Below, piece after piece: positions 56,165 through 64,000 of a DNA stretch of 64,000 nucleotides. Position numbers and translations under genes: made by a program. The stretch's first letter is position 1; every line of letters starts with the position of its first letter. The DNA lies in NCBI RefSeq assembly GCF_018614915.1, contig NZ_JAGGNU010000066.1:62001-126000 (forward strand). Reading direction: 5' to 3'. The DNA is from Variovorax paradoxus. Its GTDB lineage: Bacteria; Pseudomonadota; Gammaproteobacteria; Burkholderiales; Burkholderiaceae_C. The notes under the pieces are model-generated. The model was not told the DNA's origin, did not search any database, and was given only the letters and a program-made list of their open reading frames with translations.

Positions 56165-56629
56165 ATGGATGCTATCGCAAAGCCGCAAGGCTGTACCAAC
56201 TTCCGGCTCCGGAGCCTGCTGCGCCAGGTTGCCCGCCATTACGACACCGAGGTCACGAAGAGCGGCCTCAAGACCACGCAGTACTCGCTGCTCTCGCACG
56301 TGATGCATCTCGGCCCGCTGCGGCCGAGCGACCTCGCGCATGCGATGAACATCGATGCATCGACCTTGACGCGCAATCTCAAGCCGTTGATCGCGAATGG
56401 CTGGCTGACGCAGGGCGAGGGCCCCGATGCGCGCAGCCGGCTGATCGCGATCACCGAGGCCGGCCGCAAGAAGCGCGGCGAGGCACAGCGCCACTGGCGC
56501 ACGGCGCAGGAAAAACTCAACGCCATGCTCGGCATCGAGCGGGTTATCGCGCTGCATGCGCTGATCGACGAGAGCATCGTGCTGCTGCAACCCGCTGGCG
56601 CTACCGAAGAGGGAGAGCTCGATGAATGA
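56165..56629 (+). CDS. MarR family transcriptional regulator
   Basis: A 154-residue winged-helix regulator. LRSLLRQVARHYDTEVTKSG, QYSLLSHVMHLGPLRPSDLA, recognition helix NIDASTLTRNLKPLIANGWL, wing GPDARSRLIAITEAGRKKR, then a C-terminal dimerisation helix. Starts directly after the palindromic operator and overlaps the MFS gene by 8 bases. Likely represses the thioesterase and its own efflux operon until an aromatic or lipophilic ligand binds. Confidence 0.92.
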   Translation: MDAIAKPQGCTNFRLRSLLRQVARHYDTEVTKSGLKTTQYSLLSHVMHLGPLRPSDLAHAMNIDASTLTRNLKPLIANGWLTQGEGPDARSRLIAITEAGRKKRGEAQRHWRTAQEKLNAMLGIERVIALHALIDESIVLLQPAGATEEGELDE

Positions 56630-57863
56630 CAAGGCGAGCACCGCTCGTTACGCCCTGTGGCTGGTGCTGCTGGCCGCCGCCGGCACCTTCGCGCTCACCA
56701 TGGGCGTGCGGCAGACCATGGGGCTCTTCCTCTCCTCGCTCAACACCGCCACCGGCCTGGGCATCGGCAGCATCAGCCTGGCCTTCGCCTTCGGCCAGCT
56801 CTGGTGGGGCCTCACCCAGCCCTTCGCGGGCGCGGTGGCCGACCGCATCGGCACCGGCCGCGTGATCTTCATCGGCGTGCTGCTGGTGGCGCTGGGCACC
56901 ATCATCACGCCGCTGATGACGACCACCGCCGGCCTGATCTTCGCGATCGGCGTGCTGGCTGCGGGCGGCGCCGGCATGGCCGGGCCCTCGGTGCTGATGG
57001 CCGCCGTCACGCGCATGGTGCCGCCGGCCAAGCGCGGCCTGGCGACCGGCGTGGTGAACGCCGGCGGCTCCTTCGGCCAGTTCGCGATGGCGCCGATCGC
57101 GATCGCGCTGATGGCCGGCGTCGGCTGGGCCAGCGCGATGCAGTGGCTCGGCGTGCTGATCCTTCTGGCCTTGCCCGCAGTGCTGGTGCTGAAGGGCAAC
57201 TCCAAGGCGCTGGCAGCCCAGTCGGCCGCGGCGAGCGGAACGAAACCGCTGACCGCGCGCCAGGCAATCGGCCAGGCGCTCGCGACTCCGAGCTACCGCT
57301 ACCTGAGCCTCGGCTTCCTGGTCTGCGGCTTCCACGTCGCCTTCCTTGCCACCCACCTGCCGGGCGTGGTGGCGGCCTGCGGCCTGCCGCCGGAGATCGG
57401 CGGCTGGGCGCTGGGCGTCATCGGCCTCTTCAACATCGTCGGCAGCCTGGCCATGGGCTGGGCCGTCGGGCGCTGGCGCATGAAGTCGCTGCTGGCGCTG
57501 CTCTATGCGACGCGCGGCATCGCGGTGCTGATCTTCCTCCTGGCACCGAAGACGCCGGCCGTGATGCTGGTGTTCGCCGCGGTGATGGGCATCACCTTCC
57601 TCTCGACCGTGCCGCCGACCGCGGGCCTGGTCGCCAAGATGTTCGGCCCGGCCAACATGGCGATGCTGTTCGGCGTCGTGATGCTCGCGCACCAGGTCGG
57701 CGGCTTCCTGGGCGCCTTCCTCGGCGGCTATGTGTTCCAGGCGACGGGCAGCTACGACATCGTCTGGTACATCGACATCGCGCTGGCCGCCGGCGCGGCG
57801 CTGGTCAACCTGCCGATCCGCGAAACGAGGCCGGTCCTGGTCTCGGCAAAGGCTGCAGCGTGA
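56622..57863 (+). CDS. MFS transporter
   Basis: A 413-residue membrane protein with 12 predicted helices. The motif A region GAVADRIGTGRVIFIGVLLV follows helix 2, and GLATGVVNAGGSFGQFAMAP is the conserved helix 5 motif. Overlaps marR by 8 bases, so it is in the MarR-controlled operon. Resembles the oxalate/aromatic or drug exporters of the MFS family; substrate not identifiable. Confidence 0.88.
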   Translation: MNDKASTARYALWLVLLAAAGTFALTMGVRQTMGLFLSSLNTATGLGIGSISLAFAFGQLWWGLTQPFAGAVADRIGTGRVIFIGVLLVALGTIITPLMTTTAGLIFAIGVLAAGGAGMAGPSVLMAAVTRMVPPAKRGLATGVVNAGGSFGQFAMAPIAIALMAGVGWASAMQWLGVLILLALPAVLVLKGNSKALAAQSAAASGTKPLTARQAIGQALATPSYRYLSLGFLVCGFHVAFLATHLPGVVAACGLPPEIGGWALGVIGLFNIVGSLAMGWAVGRWRMKSLLALLYATRGIAVLIFLLAPKTPAVMLVFAAVMGITFLSTVPPTAGLVAKMFGPANMAMLFGVVMLAHQVGGFLGAFLGGYVFQATGSYDIVWYIDIALAAGAALVNLPIRETRPVLVSAKAAA

Positions 57864-59263
57864 GCAGCGTCGACCCGCGCACGCGCCTCCTGCTCGAGGC
57901 GCCGATCGTGCCCACGCTGCTGCGCCTGGCCGCACCCAACGTGCTGGTGATGGTGGCGCAGGCCTCGGTCGGCCTGATCGAAACCTATTTCGTCGGCAAG
58001 CTCGGCACCGATGCGCTGGCCGGCATGGCGCTGGTGTTCCCGATCGTGATGCTGATGCAGATGACCTCGGCGGGCGCCATGGGCGGCGGCATCGCATCGG
58101 CCATCGCGCGTGCCCTCGGCGCGCGGCGCCGCGACGATGCCGATTCGCTGGTGCTGCACGCGATCCTGATCGCGCTCGGCTTCGCCCTCGTGTTCACGCT
58201 GGTGCTGCTCTTCGGCGGGCGCTGGCTCTATGCGCTCATGGGCGGCACCGGCGCCTCGCTCGACGCGGCACTGACCTATTCGCACTGGGTGTTCTCGGGC
58301 GCGGTGCTGGTCTGGCTCTTCAACTCGCTGGCGGCGGTGATCCGCGGCACCGGCAACATGTCGGTGCCGGCCAACGTGACGGTGGCGGGCGTGGTCGTGC
58401 TGGTGCCGCTGTCGCCGCTCCTGATCTTCGGCTGGGGCCCGATCCCTGGCATGGGCATCGCCGGCGGCGCGATCGCGTTGCTCATCTACTACCTGGGCGG
58501 CACGCTCGCCCTGTGGGGCTACCTGCGCTCGAGCCGCAGCCTGCTCAAGCCCTCGTGGGCGAAGGCGCGCTTCCACTGGCCGCTGTTCGCGGACATCCTG
58601 CGCGTCGGCCTGGTCGGCACCGTGTCGACGGTGGCCACCAACCTGTCGATCGGCATCGCGACCGCGCTGGCGGGCCAGTTCGGCCCCGGCGCGATCGCCG
58701 GCTACGGCACCGCCTCGCGGCTCGAATACCTGCTGGTCCCGCTGGTGTTCGGCCTCGGCGCGCCGCTGGTCGCGATGGTCGGCACCGCCATCGGTGCGGG
58801 GCAGCGCGAACGCGCCTTGCGCGCGACCTGGGCCGGCGCGGCGATGGCCTTCGTGCTCACCGAGGCCATCGGCCTGGTGGCTGCGCTGTACCCGCGGCCG
58901 TGGCTGATGCTCTTCGGCAGCGATCCGGCGATGCTCGAAGCCGGTGCCCAGTACCTGCGCGCGGTGGGGCCCTTCTACGGCTTCTTCGGCGTCGGGCTGG
59001 TGCTGTACTTCGCCTCGCAGGGCGCGGGCCGCCTCCTGTGGCCGGTGCTCGGCAATGTCGCGCGCCTGGGCGTGGCCGGCATCGGCGGCTGGCTCGCGTT
59101 GCGCTGGGGCGGCCAGTTGAGCCACGTGTTCGTGGCGCAGGGCGCGGCGTTGGTGGTCTACGGCATCGTCATCGCATCGACGATCGCCGGCGGCGCCTGG
59201 TTCGGCCGTGTCGGCTGGCCGCGCACCACGGCCGGGCTGCTGCGGCGCGTTCAGCAGATCTGA
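57860..59263 (+). CDS. MATE family efflux transporter
   Basis: A 467-residue protein, 12 helices in two homologous halves. LRLAAPNVLVMVAQASVGLI, a conserved FNSLAAVIRGTGNMSVP and LAGQFGPGAIAGYGTASRLE are MATE blocks. GTG start in a GTGA overlap with the MFS gene. Together with the MFS transporter it gives two different exporters in one operon under one MarR. Cation-drug antiport expected. Confidence 0.9.
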   Translation: MSSVDPRTRLLLEAPIVPTLLRLAAPNVLVMVAQASVGLIETYFVGKLGTDALAGMALVFPIVMLMQMTSAGAMGGGIASAIARALGARRRDDADSLVLHAILIALGFALVFTLVLLFGGRWLYALMGGTGASLDAALTYSHWVFSGAVLVWLFNSLAAVIRGTGNMSVPANVTVAGVVVLVPLSPLLIFGWGPIPGMGIAGGAIALLIYYLGGTLALWGYLRSSRSLLKPSWAKARFHWPLFADILRVGLVGTVSTVATNLSIGIATALAGQFGPGAIAGYGTASRLEYLLVPLVFGLGAPLVAMVGTAIGAGQRERALRATWAGAAMAFVLTEAIGLVAALYPRPWLMLFGSDPAMLEAGAQYLRAVGPFYGFFGVGLVLYFASQGAGRLLWPVLGNVARLGVAGIGGWLALRWGGQLSHVFVAQGAALVVYGIVIASTIAGGAWFGRVGWPRTTAGLLRRVQQI

Positions 59264-59291
59264 TTTTTCCTCTCACTCACGAAAGCCTTCC

Positions 59292-59993
59292 ATGCAGATC
59301 AAGGACTCCGTCGTTTTCATCACCGGCGCCAACCGCGGCCTCGGCCTCGCCTATGCACGTGCCGCGCTCGCGGCCGGCGCGAAGAAGGTCTATGCGGCAG
59401 CGCGCGACCCGAAATCCATCACCCTCGAAGGCGTGCACGCCGTCGCGCTCGACGTGACGAGGCCGCAGCAGGTCGAGGCGGCCGCCCGCGACTGCGGCGA
59501 CGTGACGCTGCTCATCAACAACGCCGGCATCTCGCGCGGCTCGGGCCTGCTGTCCCCGACCGCAATGGAAGTGGCGCGCGACGAGCTCGAGACCAACTTC
59601 TTCGGCCCCTGGGCCCTGAGCCGCGCCTTCGCGCCGGTGCTGGCGAAGAACGGCGGCGGCGCCATCGTCAACGTGCTGTCGGCGCTGAGCTGGATCAGCC
59701 TGCCGAGCGTGGCCACCTACAGCACCTCGAAGTCGGCCACCTGGTCGCTCAGCAACGGGCTGCGCAACGAGCTGCGCGGCCAGGGCACGCTGGTCACCAG
59801 CGTGCACGTGGGCTACATGGACACCGACATGGCCAGCCAGGTCACCGGCGACAAGACCTCGCCCGATGACGTGGCAAGGCAGACTTTCGCGGCCGTCGAA
59901 GCCGAGCTGCCCGAAGTGCTGGCCGACGCGACGGCCCGCATGGTCAAGCAGGGCTTCGTGGCGGACCCGCCGGCCTACGCGGCCGTCGCCTGA
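59292..59993 (+). CDS. short-chain dehydrogenase/reductase
   Basis: A 233-residue SDR. Cofactor site FITGANRGLGLAYARAAL, NNAG in LLINNAGISRGSG, catalytic Ser/Tyr/Lys in SALSWISLPSVATYSTSKSA. Classical SDR, NAD(P)-dependent; substrate unknown. Located after the MATE gene by 28 bases. Convergent with, and overlapping by 19 bases, the class II aldolase gene. Confidence 0.92.
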   Translation: MQIKDSVVFITGANRGLGLAYARAALAAGAKKVYAAARDPKSITLEGVHAVALDVTRPQQVEAAARDCGDVTLLINNAGISRGSGLLSPTAMEVARDELETNFFGPWALSRAFAPVLAKNGGGAIVNVLSALSWISLPSVATYSTSKSATWSLSNGLRNELRGQGTLVTSVHVGYMDTDMASQVTGDKTSPDDVARQTFAAVEAELPEVLADATARMVKQGFVADPPAYAAVA

Positions 59994-60739
59994 CGCGAGC
60001 GTTCGGGGCGCGGCGCGGGCAACAGCCGGCGCAGCGCCTCGAAGAACAGCTCGGACTGCTCGCGCTCGCCCTGGATCTGCGCTGCCACGTGCGCGGCCAG
60101 CGCCGCATCGACCGGCACCAGCGGCCGGCCGGTGGATTGCGCAATCACCTGGTGCAGGCAGGCACGCTCGACGTAGTAGAGGTCGTCGTAGGCATGGTCG
60201 ATGCGTGCGCCGGCCACGATCACGCCGTGGTTGGCCAGGAAGGCGATGTCCTTGCCGGCCATCGCATGGGCGATGCGTTCGCCCTCGCGGTGGTCGAGCG
60301 CCAGGCCGTTGTATTGCGCATCGATGGCGATGCGATTCATGAAACGCATCGCGTTCTGGCTCAGCGTCGGGTCGAGCGCGCGGTCGGCCGTCAGCGTGAG
60401 CGCGGTCGCGTAGGGCATGTGGCAATGCAGCACCACCGCATGGCCGGTGATGCGGTGCACCGCGCCGTGGATGAAGAGCGCCGTGGGCTCGACGCGATGG
60501 CGGCCGGCGAGCACTTCGCCGTGCACGTCGATCAGCACGATGTCCTCGGGGCCGATCTCGCTCCAGTGCAGGCCGCGCGGATTGATCAGGTAGCGGTCCT
60601 GCGCGCCGGGCAGGGCGACGCTGAAATGATTGCACACGCCCTCGGAAAGGCCGTGGTGCGCGGCGGCGCGCAGCGCCAGCGCGAGGTCCTCGCGCAGGGT
60701 GCGCACGGCGGGGCTGGCGTAGTCGGATTCTGCAGACAT
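59975..60739 (-). CDS. class II aldolase/adducin family protein
   Basis: A 254-residue protein of the AraD/FucA fold. GLSEGVCNHFSVALPG (phosphate-binding GxxxGNxS-like), INPRGLHWSEI, a zinc set HGAVH, VLHCHMPYATAL and LANHGVIVAG. No phosphate-specific loop was examined further. Convergent with the SDR; encoded next to the KDPGal aldolase. Members of this group often act on non-phosphorylated hydroxyaldehyde or ketone substrates. Could be an alternative aldolase or decarboxylase of a sugar acid pathway. Confidence 0.85.
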   Translation of the reverse strand: MSAESDYASPAVRTLREDLALALRAAAHHGLSEGVCNHFSVALPGAQDRYLINPRGLHWSEIGPEDIVLIDVHGEVLAGRHRVEPTALFIHGAVHRITGHAVVLHCHMPYATALTLTADRALDPTLSQNAMRFMNRIAIDAQYNGLALDHREGERIAHAMAGKDIAFLANHGVIVAGARIDHAYDDLYYVERACLHQVIAQSTGRPLVPVDAALAAHVAAQIQGEREQSELFFEALRRLLPAPRPERSRQATAA

Positions 60740-60750
60740 GGCGATGGCCT

Positions 60751-61392
60751 TCAGGTGCGCACGAGAGCGTTGAACGCAGCGACGAAATCCAGCGCGGCCT
60801 CGCGCACGGCGGCCGCGCTCTTGCCGGGCTTGTAGAGCGCCGAGCCGATGCCGAAGCCGGCCGCGCCGGCCTCGCGCCAGGCGGCCATGTTGCCGGGCGT
60901 GATGCCGCCCACCGGCATCAGGGGCGTGCCCTTGGGCAGCACCGCGAGCAAGGCCTTCACCACGGCGGGCGAGGCCAGTTCGGCCGGGAACAGCTTGAGC
61001 CCGCTGGCGCCCGCGGCGAGCGCGCCGAAGGCCTCGGTCGGCGTCATCACGCCGGGCAGGCTCACGAGGCCGAGGCGCGCCGCTTCGGCCAGCACCTCGG
61101 CGTTGAAGTTGGGCGCCACGATCAGCTCGCCGCCGGCCGCATGCACCTCGCGCACCTGCTGTGCATCGAGCACGGTGCCGGCGCCCACCAGCGCATCGGG
61201 AAAGCGCCGACGCAGCAGCGCAATGCTCTCGAGCGGCTGCGGCGAATTGAGCGGCACCTCGAGCAGCCGGAAGCCCGACGCGACGATCGCATCGCCGACC
61301 TCGGGCGCTTCGGCGGGCGTCAGCCCGCGCAGGATCGCCACCAGCGGCAGCTGCTGCATGGCGGCGGAAAACTTGTGAAGAGGCGAACTCAT
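60751..61392 (-). CDS. dgoA: 2-dehydro-3-deoxy-6-phosphogalactonate aldolase
   Basis: A 213-residue KDPG/KDPGal class I aldolase. Active-site Glu in LLEVPLNSPQPLESIA, Schiff-base Lys in GASGLKLFPAEL, and phosphate loop LMPVGGITPGNMAAW. The EVPLNSP form is typical of KDPGal aldolase (DgoA) rather than Eda. It overlaps the kinase gene by 4 bases. It cleaves KDPGal to pyruvate and glyceraldehyde-3-phosphate. Confidence 0.92.
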   Translation of the reverse strand: MSSPLHKFSAAMQQLPLVAILRGLTPAEAPEVGDAIVASGFRLLEVPLNSPQPLESIALLRRRFPDALVGAGTVLDAQQVREVHAAGGELIVAPNFNAEVLAEAARLGLVSLPGVMTPTEAFGALAAGASGLKLFPAELASPAVVKALLAVLPKGTPLMPVGGITPGNMAAWREAGAAGFGIGSALYKPGKSAAAVREAALDFVAAFNALVRT

Positions 61393-62285
61393 GGTCTTGT
61401 TCTGTTGGATGTGATGAAAGCCGACAGCGCATGCAGGCCGGCCCAGGTGGCCTCGGCGCCGAGCGTGCGCGCGGTATTGCCCGAGGCCTGCAGCGCCAGC
61501 AGATAGCGCTGCGTCAGCGCCGGTGTGCCGATCAGCACCAGGTCGCCGGCCGCGTGGATCGATTGGGTGCGCAGCTCCTCGCCGATCAGCAGTCCCGACA
61601 GGTAGCTCGCGAGGTCGCCGGCCGACATGCGCTCGAACAGTGCGAGGGTGCGTGCGCCGAAGGCGTTGTGCAAGAGGCCCTGGCCGTTGTCGGCCTGCGT
61701 CACTCCTTCGAGGAAGGCGATCTCGTCGAGCGGCGCATCCGTGTCGAGCGTGCGCGCCAGGATCGAGTGCCGGCTCAGCAGCGCGTAGAACTCGCCGGTC
61801 ATGAAGGTGCGGAAACCCGTCACGCGGCCGCGCTTCACCGTGGCCCACTTGTTGTGCGTGCCGGGCAGCACGAACAGGCCGTCGGCGAGGCCCGTCAGCG
61901 CCATGGCGCCGAAGATCTGCACTTCTTCGCCGCGCATCACGTCGGGCACGCCGTCGTGCAGGTCGCTGAGGCCGGGCACGATCGCGATGCGGCCGGGCTC
62001 GATCTCGACGATCGCATTGCCCACTTCGACCCGACCCGACGGACAGGGGCAGTAGGGCGCCTCGACCCAGCCCTGCTTGCTGCCGGCCATGCCCGAGACC
62101 AGGCAGAAGCTGCCGGTCTGCCGCATCCAGTCGCCGAACAGCTCTTCGAAAACCGCGGGAAATCCGCCGGGCGGCACCGTCAGGATGCCGCGCGGATGAC
62201 TGCGCTCTTCGAGTACATGGCCCTTGCCATCGAGCAGCGCGCCGCGCAGCGAGCTGGTACCCCAATCGACCGCGATCAAATGCAT
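61389..62285 (-). CDS. dgoK: 2-dehydro-3-deoxygalactonokinase
   Basis: A 298-residue kinase. N-terminal LIAVDWGTSSLRGALLDGKG phosphate-1 motif, CLVSGMAGSKQGWVEAPYCP, and FVLPGTHNKWATVKRGRVTG are typical of DgoK. Phosphorylates KDGal to KDPGal for the aldolase encoded 4 bases downstream. Divergent from the dehydrogenase with ~160 bp between, holding palindromes. Confidence 0.92.
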   Translation of the reverse strand: MHLIAVDWGTSSLRGALLDGKGHVLEERSHPRGILTVPPGGFPAVFEELFGDWMRQTGSFCLVSGMAGSKQGWVEAPYCPCPSGRVEVGNAIVEIEPGRIAIVPGLSDLHDGVPDVMRGEEVQIFGAMALTGLADGLFVLPGTHNKWATVKRGRVTGFRTFMTGEFYALLSRHSILARTLDTDAPLDEIAFLEGVTQADNGQGLLHNAFGARTLALFERMSAGDLASYLSGLLIGEELRTQSIHAAGDLVLIGTPALTQRYLLALQASGNTARTLGAEATWAGLHALSAFITSNRTRP

Positions 62286-62333
62286 TCAGCGATTGTCTCT
62301 TGGAACGGAATCAGGGTTTGTCCTGCCGAGCCC

Positions 62334-62355
62334 ATGATTTCAATCATCATATGAT
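62334..62355 (+). promoter_or_regulatory. candidate GntR operator(s) of the galactonate locus
   Basis: Two neighbouring perfect palindromes, ATGATT-TC-AATCAT (62334-62347) and ATCATATGAT (62346-62355), in the divergent gap between dgoK and the dehydrogenase. FadR-type GntR proteins bind short palindromes like these, and one is encoded downstream at 63413. Confidence 0.55.
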
Positions 62356-62393
62356 AAGACCGACAGTGCCTCGAGGCCAGCAGGAGACAAGAC

Positions 62394-62450
62394 ATGCCCC
62401 ATTCGATGAACGCAGTGCAAAGCCAGGCGCTGCGGGAGCTTGCCGAATGA
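62394..62450 (+). CDS. 18-residue leader ORF before the dehydrogenase
   Basis: ATG 62394 follows AGGAGACAAGAC and encodes MPHSMNAVQSQALRELAE with a TGA overlapping the dehydrogenase ATG (ATGA). The only good RBS belongs to this short ORF, suggesting coupled translation. Confidence 0.4.
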   Translation: MPHSMNAVQSQALRELAE

Positions 62451-63394
62451 GCGCCGGCCGCCCCGAGGTGCTGGCCGTCGCGCCCTTGATGCCCTTCCTG
62501 ATGGACGCGCTGCGCCGCGAGTACACGGTGCATGACCGCACGCACACCAGCGACCCCGAGGCCTTCTCGAAAGCCGCCCCGCGCATCCGTGCGATCGTCG
62601 CGAACGGCGAGGCCAAGGTGCCGCGCGAGCTGATGGCGCGACTGCCGGCGCTCGAAATGATCTCGGTCTTCGGCGTCGGCTACGACGGCGTCGACGTGGC
62701 CGCGGCGCGTGAACGCGGCGTGCCGGTGACCAATACGCCGCAGGTGCTGAACGACGATGTGGCCGATCTCGCGCTCGGCCTGCTGCTGTCGATCGCTCGC
62801 CGCATCCCGCAGGCCGATCGCTTCGTGCGCGAAGGCGAATGGCCGAACGGCCCTTTCCCGCTGAACCGCAAGGTGACGGGTGCCCGCCTGGGTGTGGTCG
62901 GCATGGGCCGCATCGGACAGGCCATCGCGCACCGTGCGCGCGCCTTCGACATGCACATCGCCTACACCGCGCGCTCGCCGCGCGCCGAGGTCGACTATGC
63001 CTATCACCCGGATGCGGTGTCGCTGGCCGCGGCGGTCGACTTCCTGGTCGTCATCACGCCGGGCGGCGCGGCGACGCGCGGCCTGATCGATGCGCGCGTG
63101 CTCGAGGCGCTCGGGCCGGAAGGCTATCTGGTCAATGTGGCGCGCGGCAGCGTGGTCGATGAAGCGGCGCTGATCGCCGCGCTGGCCGGCGGCCGCATCG
63201 CCGGTGCCGCGCTCGACGTCTATGCCAACGAGCCGCAGGTGCCGGCCGAGCTGCGCGCCATGCCCAACGTGGTGCTCACGCCGCACATGGCCAGCGGCAC
63301 GAAGCAGACGCGCGAAGCCATGGCGCAACTGACTTTCGACAACCTGCGCGCGCATTTCGCGGGTGCGCCCTTGCTGACGCCGGTGGATGCCTGA
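62447..63394 (+). CDS. D-isomer specific 2-hydroxyacid dehydrogenase
   Basis: A 315-residue NAD(P)-dependent dehydrogenase. VFGVGYDGVDVAAARERGVP, Rossmann motif GVVGMGRIGQAIAHRARAFD, catalytic Arg in LVNVARGSVVDEAALIAAL, Glu in LDVYANEPQVPAEL and His in VVLTPHMASGTKQTRE. Acts on glyoxylate/hydroxypyruvate-like substrates. Divergent from the dgo genes and cotranscribed with the GntR gene. Confidence 0.92.
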   Translation: MSAGRPEVLAVAPLMPFLMDALRREYTVHDRTHTSDPEAFSKAAPRIRAIVANGEAKVPRELMARLPALEMISVFGVGYDGVDVAAARERGVPVTNTPQVLNDDVADLALGLLLSIARRIPQADRFVREGEWPNGPFPLNRKVTGARLGVVGMGRIGQAIAHRARAFDMHIAYTARSPRAEVDYAYHPDAVSLAAAVDFLVVITPGGAATRGLIDARVLEALGPEGYLVNVARGSVVDEAALIAALAGGRIAGAALDVYANEPQVPAELRAMPNVVLTPHMASGTKQTREAMAQLTFDNLRAHFAGAPLLTPVDA

Positions 63395-63412
63395 AGGCGC
63401 GACGCAGCCAGC

Positions 63413-64000
63413 ATGACCAAGAACACCCACGGCCGCACGCTCGAGCTGCTCGGCGAGGCCATCGTCTCGCGCCGCTACGCCATCGGCGCGCCGATGCCGG
63501 CGGAGCCGCTCCTGTGCGACGAGTTCGGCGTCAGCCGCACGGTGGTGCGCGAGGCGGTGAAATCGCTGGTGGCCAAGGGGCTGATCGTCACCGGGCCGAA
63601 GGTCGGCACCCGCGTGCTGCCGGAAGACCGGTGGAACTGGTTCGATCCCGATGTGATCACCTGGCAGGCCCGCGCCGGCCTCACGTCCGAGTTCCTGCGC
63701 GACCTGCTGGACCTGCGACGCGTGGTCGAGCCCGCAGCCGTGCGGCTGGCGGCCGAGCGCGCCACCGCGGCCGACATCGAGGAGATCGAGCAGGCCTACG
63801 CCGGCATGAAGCAGGCGGTGGAATACGGCGGCGACTATGTCGCCAGCGACCTGCGCTTTCATCATGGATTGCTGGTCGCCGCCGGCAATCGCATGCTGGC
63901 GCAGATGAGCAAGGCGTTGAATGCGCTGCTGCGCACCAGCTTCGAGCTCTCGACCGCCAAGAAGGACGGGCCGGCCTTGTCGCTGCCCATGCATCGGGCG
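63413..64000 (+). CDS. GntR family regulator, FadR/DgoR-type (3' end outside window)
   Basis: At least 196 residues visible. N-terminal winged helix: TLELLGEAIVSRRYAIGAPM, LLCDEFGVSRTVVREAVKSL, LIVTGPKVGTRVLPEDRWNW (the RV-LP-W continuation of DgoR-like FCD proteins). The FCD domain follows with RRVVEPAAVRLAAERATAAD and LRFHHGLLVAAGNRMLAQM, including metal ligands D and H. Likely senses galactonate or its product and represses this locus. Truncated by the window edge. Confidence 0.88.
   Translation, partial: MTKNTHGRTLELLGEAIVSRRYAIGAPMPAEPLLCDEFGVSRTVVREAVKSLVAKGLIVTGPKVGTRVLPEDRWNWFDPDVITWQARAGLTSEFLRDLLDLRRVVEPAAVRLAAERATAADIEEIEQAYAGMKQAVEYGGDYVASDLRFHHGLLVAAGNRMLAQMSKALNALLRTSFELSTAKKDGPALSLPMHRA

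Noticed and set aside
56601..59125. Long minus-strand frames opposite the MFS and MATE genes.
   Set aside because: Shadows; translation rich in His, Arg, Gln and Ala, unlike any protein family, opposite two well-supported transporters.
1..64000. CRISPR array or rRNA genes.
   Set aside because: No regularly spaced repeats with unique spacers and no rRNA-like sequence; the only short tandem arrays are in-frame coding repeats.

Overview
The window is GC-rich DNA (about two thirds G+C by eye) from a betaproteobacterium. The chromosomal genes at the right (FbpABC-type iron transporter, MarR/MFS/MATE cluster, galactonate-type sugar acid genes with a GntR regulator) fit Burkholderiales, most likely Comamonadaceae such as Variovorax. 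The genus is an inference, because no rRNA or marker gene is present.

Positions 1 to about 47.4 kb are most of a lambdoid-style siphovirus prophage, almost entirely on the plus strand. The integrase/repressor end lies outside the window on the left. Left to right it holds: a CII-like regulator; an SNF2-type helicase fused to an adenine/cytosine DNA methylase, interrupted by an HNH endonuclease gene in another frame; a replication initiator and DnaB helicase; a RuvC-like resolvase; and a dense run of tiny genes coupled by ATGA/GTGA overlaps (6.5-11 kb, including cupin-like, NinB-like and YbcO/DUF1364-like proteins). Then come a Q-type antiterminator, a consensus sigma70 late promoter, a terminator and an initiator-type tRNA-Met. 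The late operon follows: terminase, DUF4055 portal, Mu gpF-like head protein, scaffold, P22-type coat protein, connectors, an HslV-like Ntn hydrolase, tail terminator, tail tube, tail assembly chaperones with a GGGAAAC frameshift site, a GIY-YIG endonuclease, tape measure, DUF2460/DUF2163/NlpC-P60/hub proteins, fiber, tailspike, lysis genes and finally a large lipoprotein. That lipoprotein carries the same ~618-residue domain as the phage's own tail-tip protein. Several near-identical GC hairpin terminators sit between late genes, consistent with Q-dependent processive antitermination.

Positions 47.4-50.8 kb are an accessory strip: a minus-strand conserved hypothetical, a Phd/Doc-like toxin-antitoxin pair with palindromic operators, an SRAP (YedK/HMCES) DNA-protein crosslink protein, three small minus-strand genes (one DUF3606) and a minimal ATP-dependent DNA ligase. 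They may be prophage cargo or an older island; no att site was identified.

Positions 50.8-64 kb look chromosomal: gloA and a glutathione S-transferase; fbpABC behind a Fur-like box; a PaaI-type thioesterase divergent from a marR-MFS-MATE operon around a perfect 24-bp palindrome; an SDR oxidoreductase; and a divergent sugar-acid locus (class II aldolase, KDPGal aldolase, KDGal kinase versus 2-hydroxyacid dehydrogenase and GntR regulator, the last running off the right edge).

The most unusual points are the lipoprotein that copies the tail-tip domain (a candidate receptor-masking or superinfection-exclusion factor), the frame-preserving HNH insertion in the helicase-methylase, the initiator tRNA in the late leader, and the Ntn hydrolase whose penultimate residue is a threonine.
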